A stretch of DNA of 64,000 nt, taken from contig CM033110.1 of NCBI GenBank assembly GCA_019321725.1, positions 3,093,278-3,157,277 of the forward strand, written 5' to 3'. Origin of the DNA: Paulownia fortunei. Taxonomy: Eukaryota > Streptophyta > Magnoliopsida > Lamiales > Paulowniaceae. The first letter of the stretch is position 1. Every line of letters starts with the position of its first letter. The notes beneath the pieces were generated by a model, which was given only the letters and a program-made list of their open reading frames with translations, did no database searches and was not told the origin of the DNA. A program made the position numbers and the translations under genes. Below are positions 46,934 to 58,185 of this stretch, piece after piece.

Positions 46934-47870
46934 CTAGGGTATTACTAGAAATTCGTAGTGGCCATGATATGACCTAAAAGTAGTCTTAAATACATCTTCA
47001 TCAACTATTTTTATCTGGTGTAGCCAGATTCTAAGGTCTAATTTGGAAAAATATTTAGCACCATGTAACTCATCAAGCAATCCTTCAATGACTGAGATAG
47101 GGAATTTATCCTTAACAGTGTTCTTGTTCTGTATAATCAATGCAAGTCTTCAAGTCCCATCTTTTTTCTTAACCAACATAAGGGAGAGGAATATGGACTT
47201 GTACTAAGTTTAATGATTCCAGACTCAAGCATTTCTGCATTCAACTTTTCAATTTCAGTTTTCTGGATTGCAGGGTACCTGTAGGGTCTCAAATGATAGG
47301 TGAGACCTCTTCCTGGAGAACAATATCATGGTCATACTCTTTGTGAGGAGGCAAGTCCTTTGGAGTGGCAAACATGTCATCGTACTAGCTCAAGAAAGTC
47401 GGCAGTTCTTTTTTCTTGTTGGAGTTCAAGACAGAATCGCTTGACGACCCCAAGGAACATAAGTACATCCCACTGTCTTTCCAAGGTCTGATGAAACACA
47501 CACTCATCATAGACAATTGAGATGGTTTCCTTAGTAGCTTTTGCATTTGTTTTCTAGATCAGTTTTAAGGTGGAAGGTTAACTACCATCTTCAGCTGACT
47601 GAAATTCCAGCTGATATTACCAAAGTAACCAACCACTGTACTCCCAGCACCATATCACATCCTCCAAGGGGTAGCACAAGCATATTGGTAGAAAACTGAC
47701 TCCTTGCATTTTCCAAGTGAACCCTTCTCACATAGAATCACTGAATTTTGTTACCATCTGCTACTGCCGCAGAGAATGGAGGAATAGTTTTCGACTTACA
47801 TCCCTGTTTCTTTGCAGTTTCCATGTCAAGGAAGTTATGAGTACTTCAAGTATCAATCAAAATGTACACG
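46934..47870 (-). pseudogene. Ty3/gypsy remnant: aspartic protease and start of reverse transcriptase
   Basis: Minus-strand fragments read, in order: HNFLDMETAKKQGCKSKTI and VLPLGGCDMVLGVQWLVTL (protease, 47870-47600; the active-site segment reads IDT-stop-ST), then HKEYDHDIVLQEEVSPI (about 47340), then SPYSSPMLV-KKDGT (about 47180) and [20 protein letters not shown]...[10 protein letters not shown] (47110-46934). It ends abruptly at the position of VMPFG in intact RTs. Stops and shifts show it is dead. The residues differ from those of the 22.7 kb remnant, so it is another family member. Confidence 0.85.
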
Positions 47871-48279
47871 GTTTTCCTTTTGGTGTTTTATCTTGTATTC
47901 AATTTCACAAATGTATACCAAGTGTATATAATTATGTCAAATGTATATTTAAGAATATATAATATATATTACCAAATTGGAATAAAGAATCCAAATTGCT
48001 TGATATGAGTCTGTTACCCTCATAGCGCAAGCATGCGTTGATACTTGAGGAGTAAGTAAAAGTTCATCTTCCTCAACCATATCCCCTAAAGGTTCACGAA
48101 CCCTCAAATACATCCCGTACTTAGAAAATAGGCACACTACCACCACGAAGAACCCGAACCCCTTTGATTTTGGCAAGGCACTAAGGACTGCGTGGCAGAG
48201 GAGACGGAAAGGGTATTCTTGAAAAATGTTGTGAAGTATTGGAGGTTACCAAGAAGTATTGTGAGTGATTGAAACCCCT

Positions 48280-48420
48280 GCTTTGTGGGATGATTGTGGA
48301 CAAAAATTTTCAAACTTCTCGGATTGGAATTGTGCTTCTCTACAAGCTTTCAACCACAGACTGGCAGGCAAACTGAAGAGGTAAATGATTCGCTAGAGTT
48401 TTCTTCATACTCAAACACAC
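48280..48420 (+). pseudogene. Gypsy integrase fragment
   Basis: The plus strand reads FKLLGLELCFSTSFQPQTGR then QTEEVN. This corresponds to the end of the integrase catalytic core, where the usual pattern is F..LG..L..S...HPQTDGQTE; the conserved H is replaced by Q and D is lost. It is opposite in orientation to the protease/RT piece at 46.9-47.9 kb, so the two do not form one simple element. Confidence 0.7.
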
Positions 48421-48429
48421 TAAAGAGCA

Positions 48430-49300
48430 AGACTGATTTAGCCACCCCCGGTGCGGTCAACTTTATTGAGGGAACAAATTTGAAAAAATGTATCCAAATG
48501 CTCCTGCACAGATCCAGTTTGCTCCAGATTTTCTAAATCGATCACTCATTGGCTTAACGAATAAAGAAGAGCGAAACCGGTGATTGAAGAGCTTGCACAT
48601 ATTCTTCCCACAGTGGAGCTGGTCTGGTTTAGTCTAGATGATATGAAAGGAGAAAGAAGAAAAAATGGAAAAGAAACAAAAAGAAAATATTAGAAAATAT
48701 TTAAAATATGATGAGTATGTCACGATCGCGGTGTTATCCAAAATAATAAAGCTGAGGTCCAAAATTTTAGAAGTTGTGGGCTTGAATTCCAGTTATATGT
48801 GGGTATGTTGATTTAGAATTTCATTCTTTAAGGATGATTGATACAAAGAAAAGAAATTAGGTAGGGATAAAATAAATTTAAAAAATAAATTATGATAGAA
48901 AAGAATAATACGATTATACCAATTCCTAAATTTGGTAAGTATAAGGAACAAGAAATAAATAAAATTATCATTTCTTGATTTATTCAAATTTTATGATTGA
49001 TAATTAAAAATAATTTTAAAAATCAAATTATCCTAAAATATAATACTTATAAAATAAATTTTATTCAATATGCCGTACATAAATTAGTTTATTATTATTT
49101 TAATCGATGTTAAATATAATATATATATATATATATACAAAATATAGATAAAATATTACGCTAATAATTTTCTTTTAAAAGATACAAAAAATCGACAAAT
49201 GAGTGTCAAGCAAATTTTTGTTTTTATTTTTAGTCAGAATACAATTCGTTAAAATATTGCACATATATTTTTTTTCCTAGGCATTTCTGAGGGCTTTCAG
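48430..49300. other. AT-rich spacer, no gene seen
   Basis: A (TA)n tract at 49119-49137. No recognisable protein. Confidence 0.45.
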
Positions 49301-50369
49301 ATATGCAACATCGCATTTCAAAATATAAATATTATAAAATTAATAAATAGTTTATACTAAAATATGTTAAAATAATAAATATATTTAAAATTCTAATTTT
49401 TAATAATTAAAATATAAAAATTAATTTTTTATTAGTAACATTGTTTTCTCATATATAGAAAGTTATTGTAATATTATTTTCAAAAAATATTTTTTAATAT
49501 TTTTAAAATAAGAAAAAAGGTCTAATGGGTCAGTCAATTCAATAGATATCGAGTTCAGAACGGGTTCGTGTTCAGGTTCATAAAAATCTTAATGAGCGGG
49601 TCTCCAGTTTTATCCATTAATTTTGTTATATTCAGAGAATAATCTTGTTAAAAATAAATATAATTTTATTCCTATCTAATTGAAAATAGTTAAACCCATG
49701 GAATGAAGGATATAACTAATTTATATTTTTGAAAATTATGATTACTATTGAATATTTTTACAATTAAGCCAATTATATGAATAGAAATGAACTTGAAAAT
49801 ACTAATTCTATTATCATTCCATTCTCGCAAACCAATATTTTGATTTAGAACCATTAATTGTATTTCATTAACTTTTTTATATTAGACAGTTATTCACCGA
49901 AAAAAAAAATGAGTATGGCAATTTTCATCCAGAGATTTTCAGTTTTTGGCAATTTAAATCTAGCTTTCTCCTCAAAACACCAAAAATGCCCATATTATAT
50001 GATATTTTGCTGCAAATATTGGATGTATCCCCAAAATTGGATTGCAATTGCCAAAAATGAAAACCTACATACAAATTAGCACACTCACACTTTAAAAGAC
50101 GAAATGTTAAATAAAAATAATATGAAGGATCAAAAATATAATTTTTCGAGAAAAAAAAATATGATGCATAAAGCAGAAATTTCCCTCTTACATGTATAAG
50201 GTATATTCATCATGCTTGAATTGGTAATGATGAATGGTCTGGTATTATTTGCACTCATTTTGAAAACATAGAGGGGTAATCAGTCTCATATATTTTCATT
50301 CAAATTTTTCACTGGAAGTATTTTCTATTGGTCCTCTGATTGAGGAATATGCAATCCTAAGTTTATATA
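49301..50369. other. AT-rich spacer with a weak D2 relative
   Basis: 49480-49620 has a GGGTCAGTC...CGGGTTCGTGTTCAGG portion resembling the inverse of dispersed repeat D2. No gene. Confidence 0.35.
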
Positions 50370-50670
50370 GAGGTTTAAACGAATCAAATACGTTATTGTT
50401 TAAATTTGTTTGAATTTTTATCGAGTTTTAAAAATTATGTTTAAGTTTTATTTGATTGTTAATCAAGTCGAGTTTGAATAAACTTTAATCGAGTCGCACA
50501 CGAATCAAGTCAAGTAGTTGATCGTTTTATATATGTTTTTTTTAATTTAGCCAAATTTTAAATTTTATCAAACAAAAAAATATATTAAAATTTAATTTAT
50601 TAAATTAACAAATTGAAATTAAACGAATTTTTAACAATCGATCATGAGTCGAGTATCTAATAACTTTATA
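50370..50670. repeat. Dispersed repeat D3, uninterrupted copy
   Basis: Aligns with 52850-53083 joined to 55262-55320. In this copy the run AAATTTAATTTATTAAATTAA (50588-50608) is continuous, giving an empty-site reference for the solo LTR. Confidence 0.7.
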
Positions 50671-50689
50671 TGTTTTTAAGCCCTAAATC

Positions 50690-51260
50690 TATGCATTCAT
50701 GCAGGCATTATTTCACAATAAATTCTCCAACCAACCTGTTCACATGATATCAGAAATAAATCAAATCCCTTTCTTGCTGTAGGCTTGAGATGCCAATAAA
50801 TTTCCCACCAAACCTTTTCTCATTTCAGAAATAAAGGTCAAGTTCCCTTTCCTCAGCAACTCTATTAACTTAATTTACTTCACCCTCAAATTCAGATAGA
50901 AGAAGAAAAAAAGGAAAAGCATTTATATTGAATTATTTTGTGAATCATGAGACACCTGCTACGTTACTCTTCATCGTCACAACATACGAAAATGGAAAAT
51001 ACACTAGAATGTTTCGCATCAAACGATGAAACTCATGTGAATTCAACAGCATATGGAGTTATCATGAGTGTTTGGCATGAAAAAGAAGTTTTCAACAAAA
51101 AAAAAAGAAAAAGAAAATATTGACTCTACCTGCATATTAATGAATTTGAAGCAAAACTTTGTTTCTTCCCACTTGTAACAAGAACATTATGTCTCCTTCA
51201 CCTGCTGCTGACATAAAAGAGTTGAAGAAAAGCTTCAAAAACTCACCAGCAAGCCTACGT
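50690..51260. other. Upstream region of glycine-rich gene B, no gene seen
   Basis: Less AT-rich than average. No credible frame. Confidence 0.4.
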
Positions 51261-51261
51261 T

Positions 51262-51358
51262 TGTATCGGCAGAACGATCCAAGAATCTGCCATTAATGCT
51301 GTTCCCTCATGAGCTCAACCTCTTTGTGTCTCCTACTGGTTCTATGGACCTATAAATT
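51262..51358 (+). promoter_or_regulatory. Core promoter of glycine-rich gene B
   Basis: TGTATCGGC, CATTAATGCT, GAGCTCAACCTCTT and a TATA box (TATAAATT, 51351-51358) in the same order as at 33563-33463 before gene A. The TATA box is 60 bp before the ATG. Confidence 0.7.
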
Positions 51359-51417
51359 AAGGTCCCTCAAGAGCCATTTCTAGTCATATTACTAAAACTG
51401 AAATTTCAAGTTCAAAA

Positions 51418-52260
51418 ATGAAATCTAATGCTTTTATCTTCATTGCCCTTGTTCTTGTTTGTTCAGTTATCGCAGAGAAAGAAAAGTCGAGACATGAGAC
51501 AAAGGAAGTGGCTCACAATGAAATAAAAGGTGGGCTCTTACATAGTACTAATTGTTTTTAAGGCCAAATTATTGCAATAGTAATATTTCTTTGATCTTAT
51601 TGTGATATATATATACAGACATTATTCTTTGAATTATTAGTACTTTTTTTTTTTTTTTTTTTGATGCATTACTTTGAATAAAATAATTAGTAATCTACAT
51701 GTCACACTGAAATTCAAATGCCATGAGATACCATATAATCAGACATTATACAAGGCTTCTTCAATTTACATATAGGTGATGAACCAAAGCATACCAACAC
51801 TGGCGGTGGTTATGGTGGAGGGTACGGAGGATACGGTGGCGGGACTGGTGGTGGAGCCGGTGGTGCGACTGGTGGTGGAGCTGGTGGCTTTCCTGGTGGT
51901 GGAGCAGGTGGCTTTCCTGGTGGTGGAGCTGGTGGCTTTCCTGGTGGTGGAGCTGGTGGCTTGCCTGGTGGTGGAGCTGGTGGCTTGCCTGGTGGTGGAG
52001 CTGGTGGCTTGCCAGGTGGTGGAACCGATGGCGGGGCTGGTGGCGGAGCCACGACCGGCGCCTCCAGCGGTGGTTATTCTGCTGGCTTCAGTCATGGTGG
52101 TGTCTATGGAGGAGGACAAATTTGTAAATGGGGGTGCTGCAGTGAATCATATGGATATAGCCATCCAGGTGGTGGTTATTATGGTTGCACTTGCTGCTTC
52201 ACGGCTGCAGAAGCCAAAGCCTATAAAGAAAGTCGAGCCAAAGCAGAAACCAAGAATTAA
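51418..52260 (+). CDS. Glycine-rich, cysteine-tailed secreted protein B (two exons)
   Basis: Exon 1 51418-51529 and exon 2 51776-52260, intron GT-AG in phase 1, 198 residues. Residues 1-19 are a signal peptide (MKSNAFIFIALVLVCSVIA), then a charged linker (EKEKSRHETKEVAHNEIK). Exon 2 starts GDEPKHTNTGGGYGGG, continues with GGGAGGFPGGG/GGGAGGLPGGG repeats (about six), and ends with CKWGCC, a glycine/tyrosine spacer, GCTCC and AAEAKAYKESRAKAETKN. The first exon, the GDEPK junction and the 18-residue tail are nearly the same as in gene A, so they are paralogues. Gene B lacks the four inserted Cys exons. It is probably an apoplastic protein of the PF07172-like GRP type, inferred from architecture. 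No lesion is seen. Confidence 0.9.
51845..52035 (+). repeat. Intragenic glycine-repeat tract of gene B
   Basis: A 30-bp unit (GGTGGTGGAGCTGGTGGCTT then TCCTGGTGGT or GCCTGGTGGT) is repeated about six times in frame, encoding GGGAGGFPGG or GGGAGGLPGG. Such tracts change length by slippage. Confidence 0.9.
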
Positions 52261-52849
52261 TAGATTTCTAATCTAAAGTTCATGCATGGCTATATATGTA
52301 TGTATAAATGGATTGTCACAAGTATAAATAAAATCCGCAGGTGGTCTTAATTTTGGTCTTAATTTAATAATTAAGACCCACATCTTTTTTTATGTGTACC
52401 TAGAGTTTCAAAGTGTTTTTGGAAATTGGAATGGCTATTTATCTTTATAGTTTAGTACTTGTGAAATTTATTTATTTTTCATTATAATTGATGTTATTTT
52501 TTTTTTTCAAATATCTATTTTTTATTCTGACCAAAAATGTTGACAAAAACATTATAAAAATAAGAGAAAGAATATAGATGTCTTGGTAATGTTGATTGGT
52601 TATGGTAATTAAATAATTGATTTATATTATTATTCGTATTTGTTCTCCTCTGCTTTTCTCTTTTTTTTTTCCCCATTTAATGTGTGTGAGTGTGAAGTTT
52701 TTCAATTTTTCTTTGTATTTTGAGCCAGTTATTAGGTATTAACTACTTGGTGATATGTGCAACGATCAAAATTGGATTAGACGTACACATTGGTCCATTC
52801 AAAAATTTCGCAGCTTAGACAATTTGAAGATTAATAAGAAATTAAGTAT
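52261..52849. other. 3' flank of gene B and AT-rich spacer
   Basis: AATAAA-like signals near 52325 could serve polyadenylation. No gene. Confidence 0.4.
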
Positions 52850-53083
52850 TTGTTTAGGGATGTAAACAAATCAAGTTGACTCGAAGAAGTTTCTATTTAA
52901 ATTTATTTAAATTTTTATTGAGTTTCAAAAATTATATTTGTCATTGGTTTAATTATTAATTAAATCGAAAATAAATAGAAATCGAGTAGTTTAATTTTTT
53001 AATATATATTTTTTCTTTTTTCATTAATTTATTCGAGCTCGATCGAATTTTAAATTTTATCGAACGAAAAAATGTGTTCAAGT
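52850..53083. repeat. Dispersed repeat D3, left part (interrupted copy)
   Basis: Left portion of a D3 copy that continues at 55262 after the LTR insertion. Confidence 0.65.
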
Positions 53084-55261
53084 TGTTGGGTTCGCTATAA
53101 TCGTAGGGATATATACTCAGCGGAAAATTAAAATTTTATCAAATATAAATTTAACCCCTCGATTCGAAAGCAATTTTAACGATCACGCTTATTCAAGTGA
53201 ATATATAAATAAATATTAAATTTGGAATATACCTTCCGTGGACTTCGGATGTTGTAGGGAATAAAGCAATTAATTCCTTATCTTGGATTATCATGAGGGA
53301 TCCAGGTGTCTCCCCTCTATCAGGTTCACAATATGAAAGAGCAACACAAATTAAAAGAATTCGCTAGTATCTTTTTAATTGTTTACTAAACTATAACTGG
53401 AGTAAATTTTCAAGAACAATAAAGATTGATTTTTTAAGTTTTTGAAGCAATAATATAAAGAGAATAATAAAAAACTGATTTTCTTTTTCTTTCTTTTCTT
53501 TTCTCAGAGAGTAAAACAGAAGACTTTAAATAAAATAATTTTTGTTCAAATTTTCTGAATTAATTATGTAATTTTCATCCCTCATATATATAGGACTTAA
53601 AATTTTTCAACTTTTGAAAAGTTTTTCAATTTTGAACTACTTTAAAATCTTATCTTAGAAGGATTCCAAATTTTTCAATAACTTTTTTTTTTCCCTCTCC
53701 TATTGTATGTGAACTAATTTGAAACTACATTAATCATCAAAATTGTCTACATACATTGTTGATATTAATTTAAACTTTTTAAATAATATCAAGATAAAAA
53801 TATATCATATATATATACTATAATTACATTTATATATAAATTAAATCTTAGTTGTCGATTTTATCCCATAAAATCGATCACTATATTTATTTATCTATAA
53901 ATATATTAATTAAATAAATTATATTTATTTAATTTATTCTCTTCATATTTTAGTGGGTTTCTTAAGTGATTTACATTAATTTTGGGTTTGGACTCAAAAA
54001 ATTTCAAATCAATTCAATTGATTCAATTCCAATTTAATCAATCCAATTGATTAATTTAATTTACTCCAATTAGGTCCAATTAAATAATTTAATTATTTAA
54101 TTGAATAATTTAGTTTAACCACTAAATTAAATAGAACTCCTAATTAATTAATTAATCAATATTAATTAATTAATTTTCAACCATTGGATAAAATCTAAAA
54201 TTAGAAATGTTACTTTCTATAAAGATGTGTGACCCTCTTAGGTTCACTACTAAAATAGTAGTGGGCTTACAACATTTGCAACTTATGAATAATAATTATT
54301 TTAATTAATTAATTCGCTTGGAATCAACTCCTTAATTCCAAAAACCTCACTATCCATGGAAACACCTAACAAGTAATCATGGCAAACTAGTTTTGGATAA
54401 AATAGCGAGTAAACTTATTTCAGTTGTGAGTATCATACACGCACAATCTTTTCAACAACTAATCTTCTGATTGAATTTAGGGTATGGATTATAAGTCGAA
54501 ATCCTAAATGATTCAATAACTGTGATCTCATTTCAAGTTCCATTGATTCTTAATGAATCACGATTCATCCTGCCTTAACCAAGATTTTTGAATCACGAAC
54601 TATGAAAATACAATAGATTCTCTTGTTAAAAAAGACAAGTGTCGAATTCTATGTTGATCATTAACAAACTTCATGCACACCAATGTAATACCCAACATAC
54701 TCCATTTGTGATTGTCAAGTAATTAAAAGATATATCAAAGTACTACAAGATGCACACAAGGCTACCATCGTGCCTCAAGTCGGAGGACTAGTCGTGTACT
54801 ATCACAACATAGAATTTCTTGTTTTGACAGGCAAAGCCTCCAACTAAGAATTTCTTGCGGGTCATATTCGGTGTACTTGTTCCCTAACAAGCACCCACAT
54901 ACATACACTTTCGTCTCTATGGTAATGTCAATGGAATGTGACATCCTCGTCTCATGAGCATGCATCATATGTGCGAGTCTTATTGAATTTGATGTCCCAT
55001 TTCAAAAAGTTCTCGATTCGAAACTTATTTAAGGCTAAAATCTTAGAGGCATGTTCCATGATTGCCATCATATGCGCGATCATGCCCCATAGCTAAATTT
55101 GGTTTAAGAACTTTATCTAATATAGAGAAATAAAAGATGCAAAACATAAAATAAAGAAAATATATTTTTATTAATATGATTTCCAATAAAATTATTTTTA
55201 CAAAAATAAAAGAATATAATACACTCAATTCAATTGGGGCGTAGGACATGCTACTTTAACA
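53084..55261. mobile_element. Solo LTR, 2178 bp, with 5-bp target duplication
   Basis: Starts TGTTGGGTTCGC and ends CTACTTTAACA (TGTT...AACA ends). It is flanked directly by CAAGT on both sides (53079-53083 and 55262-55266). The flanks join to give a continuous D3 repeat like that at 50.57-50.62 kb. The first bases do not recur at the end and no gag or pol is inside, so it is a single LTR left after recombination between two LTRs. The superfamily (copia or gypsy) cannot be told. Orientation is unknown. Confidence 0.8.
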
Positions 55262-55320
55262 CAAGTTTAATTTGTTAAGTTAACAAATCGGATTTAGATA
55301 AAATTTTAATAATAATTGAG
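55262..55320. repeat. Dispersed repeat D3, right part
   Basis: Continuation of 52850-53083: CAAGTTTAATTTGTTAAGTT matches the uninterrupted copy near 50.59 kb. Confidence 0.65.
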
Positions 55321-55873
55321 TATGGAATAGCTTATTTTTATTTTCAAATCTATTTGTCATGCATGCAGTACAGATTTGGTAATTATTTTAAGGAGTGATT
55401 TGCAGATATATGGGGTACAAGATTTTGAGAGCATAATTTTTTTTGGTATTGCAAAAGACCTGAAAAAGAATTTATAATATCTTTAGATTGTATTTAAAGG
55501 GTCCTTGATAAATTAAATAACCTGGCAATTAATTGCTTCTTATGAATGATTGTTTATTGTAATGATATAAACTTGCCAACAAAAGAAAAAATTGCATATC
55601 TAAAAATTATAACTATTAGTGCAATTTTTGCATGAAAATAACCATAAAACTTTTTGATTTAGTGTAATGATGGAAATTTCAGCCCAAAAGTAATAGGTAA
55701 AAATATATTTTTGGTCTTGTAAATTAATCTATTTTTAAAATTTTTTATTTTATCTATCTATTTGCAAGTTAAGTCTATTATCTATTAATTATGCCAATCA
55801 TAATTTAATTTGACAGAAAATTCAAATTTTGAGCTAAAATTGGACGAAAATTCAAACTAAGGGGATTTTTTAG
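55321..55873. other. AT-rich spacer, no gene seen
   Basis: No frame or repeat recognised. Confidence 0.4.
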
Positions 55874-56010
55874 GAATAAATTGCATAAAACTCTATGTGT
55901 TTTGCTAAAATTGCAGAAAACCCCATTTATTAAAGAAATAGTAAAAAAAGACCCACTTCAACCATTGCGTGCTAGACCACCAATGTCATCCTGACGCCAC
56001 CGACGGGCAC
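55874..56010. mobile_element. Half copy of the 34981 foldback element
   Basis: AATAAATTGCATAAAACTC, then GACCCACTTCAACCATTGC and GACCACCAATGTCATC follow the order of the left arm at 34981-35070. The right arm is missing or too diverged to see. Confidence 0.55.
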
Positions 56011-57110
56011 GAATCTGTCATCGATTTGAACTTTAATTAGAATCCATCTGATCATTCAGAATTTAAAATTAATAATAAGATTCAATCTAATCATCCATTC
56101 GAAAGATCCAATATCCAAAATGATTGCAGATTGTGTAATTTGACTTGTTTAATTTTCAATTTGATAATCGTATACATCTCATTAATTAGTTATTTCATTT
56201 GATCTATTTTAAAATTTAAATATCGCAGCTCTTAATTATAAATTATATTAATTAGCTATTTGCATTTGAATCTTATTCACACGCTTAATGTCAATTATTT
56301 CGTGAATATTATTCAGATTCAGATCTTGAGTTCTAATTTTGAATTCTTTTAAATTCGAATACATGACAATTTATCGTATATGGTGTGCTATATCCCACAT
56401 GATTGGATTATTTTTTTCAAGAAATAAATGTTGCTATCATTCATTAGAAAGAAAAAAAAAATCTATATCCATAATAAGAAATTCAGAAGCTAGAAAAGGA
56501 GGAATATAATCGAACAAGCCCATCTAGGTGATGGGCCACCTGATCTTACTAACGAAACTGAAAGATCTGTTTTTACTTGTTTACTCACTTAATTAAATTA
56601 CCAAGCATACCTACCCCAAAAGGCACATTGAACAATATATTAATATTAAAGGGTTATAAGTATTAATTCAAATTTAATCAATTGAAATACTCTCTTTTCT
56701 AAATTATTGTTATTTGTCTTGAACCAACTAGTTAAACTTGTCTAGCGAATTTCTCATGACTTGAAATCTACACTAATAAATTTTTTTCAATACTAAATTC
56801 CCTTCAGATGTCAAATAGTCTTCTCTCATAAATTTCAAATTCTCATTTCGAAAAATGCAACATTCATGGATATCTCAATCTCAAATTTCGTGAATTCTCT
56901 TGTAACTTTGTATGTAACGTTAACTGCATTAACGCTCTTTTCAATGGAGCTTACATGAATCCAAAATCTCGAATAATTATCAAAACCACATTGTTACTTG
57001 TATGTTACAATCTTGTCATGAAAAATTGATCTTATTATCCACTAGATTTGCTGCTCTTATCTGCTCTACTTTGATCTTTAGAATCTTGAAATTTTCATTA
57101 TCTAAATCGC
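56011..57110. other. AT-rich spacer, no gene seen
   Basis: No recognisable protein or terminal repeats. Confidence 0.4.
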
Positions 57111-57114
57111 ATGT

Positions 57115-57480
57115 TGTGATCTTTACTGAATGTCTCATTCTGAAAACTTGTTGATTTTGTGATTGGATCCATTAAAACATAGAACAATTCTACTAAAGTC
57201 AGCAGTCGAGTGTGACAATGCACTTTCTATGTTGAAACATAGAAAACTCAGCACTTGGTGTAACATATACTGTGATCTTCATAACCTTTCTTGAAAATGA
57301 GTCGTTATCCAAATCGGATACTGTGATCTTTCGTGAATTTCTCATTCTGAAAAATTATTAATTTTGTAAATGAATCCATTAAAATAAAAATTCTACTGAA
57401 GTCAGCAATCGAGTGTAGTATACTTTCTATGTTGCAACATATCAAACTCTACACTTGCTGCAACATATCTACCTTTGTAC
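57115..57480. repeat. Imperfect tandem duplication, period about 208 bp
   Basis: GTGATCTTTACTGAATGTCTC (57117) and GTGATCTTTCGTGAATTTCTC (57325) start two copies. Each contains CAGCARTCGAGTGT and CTTTCTATGTTG. The first copy has the palindrome CTATGTTGAAACATAG. Non-coding. Confidence 0.65.
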
Positions 57481-57649
57481 GCTCTATGTTGTGACATAGC
57501 AAACTCCAATATAACAAAACACCAATAACATAGTCTTGAATTTTTCGACCCAATTGCCATAAATGCCAACCATAGACTCAACAGATACTAAGCAAAGATC
57601 AAATTCAGAACTCAAATGTTAAATATCATATACAATCAACCTAATAAAT

Positions 57650-58185
57650 TCAGAACCTGCACCGTGGTGCTAAACTTTCTACCTAAAAGGCACTACGGTG
57701 CTAGAAAATGGCGTTGCGCTGCAACACCAAACATGTGATCACAATGGTACTACTTGTGTTTTGCTCTATCCAGCATCTTGCAATTGATTTTTTACCTTGT
57801 TTCTAGGCGAATTAGTTTTTGATATTTTCATATGAATTGTATCCCTATCTCTTAGCTATCTATAACCTCTTAGATAAACCCAAATTTTTAAAGAAAATTA
57901 TGCCAAAAATATAAAGATGTTATACCAATATAAAAGTTGTATATCGACAAGGTGGCATGTTGGTTGGTAAACACCTTACATTTATGATCTAGTTGGTTAT
58001 GAGTTCAAGTCACCTAGATAAGAGTTGAAAAACCATCCAATATCCCACTTTAATTAAAAATAATAATCAGATCAATAGGGCTTCAGAACAAAAATTTTTG
58101 CCCAAAATATAAAAATTACCTTAGTATCACTATCGTGCTGCAATATTGTGGACTTGTGTGGATTTTTCAAAATTTCTATCTATTT
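57650..58185 (-). repeat. Truncated 3' LTR of an Athila/Tat-like element
   Basis: It aligns with 62480-62935: GGCGTTGCGCTGCAACACCA vs GCGTTGCGGCGCCA, TTTTTGATATTTT, AAGAAAATTATGCCAAAAAT, CAGATCAATAGGGCTTC and GCTGCAATATTGTGGACTTG. Sequence left of 57650 has no counterpart, so the LTR is truncated on that side. It carries an insertion of about 100 bp at 57951-58055 that the other LTR lacks. Confidence 0.65.
57951..58055 (+). other. Possible tRNA-derived SINE insertion in the 3' LTR
   Basis: TGGCATGTTGG (57953-57963) fits a pol III A box, and GAGTTCAAGTCACC (58001-58014) fits a B box loosely, at tRNA-like spacing. The segment is absent from the sister LTR at 62.8 kb. It does not fold as a full tRNA. 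Confidence 0.35.

Noticed and set aside
22655..47870. The two gypsy RT remnants as halves of one element divided by the inversion
   Set aside because: They overlap in the RT region and differ clearly in sequence ([16 protein letters not shown] vs [16 protein letters not shown]), so they come from different elements.
51766..52119. Minus-strand Pro-rich and Ser/Thr-rich frames opposite glycine-rich gene B
   Set aside because: Shadows of the GGTGGTGGA repeats. The plus strand has the conserved gene structure.
53084..55261. A complete LTR retrotransposon or TRIM
   Set aside because: The first bases are not repeated at the far end and there is no primer site or coding region. A solo LTR fits better.
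57951..58055. A tRNA gene
   Set aside because: Box-like motifs are present, but the acceptor and other stems do not pair and the segment lies inside an LTR. Kept only as a possible SINE.
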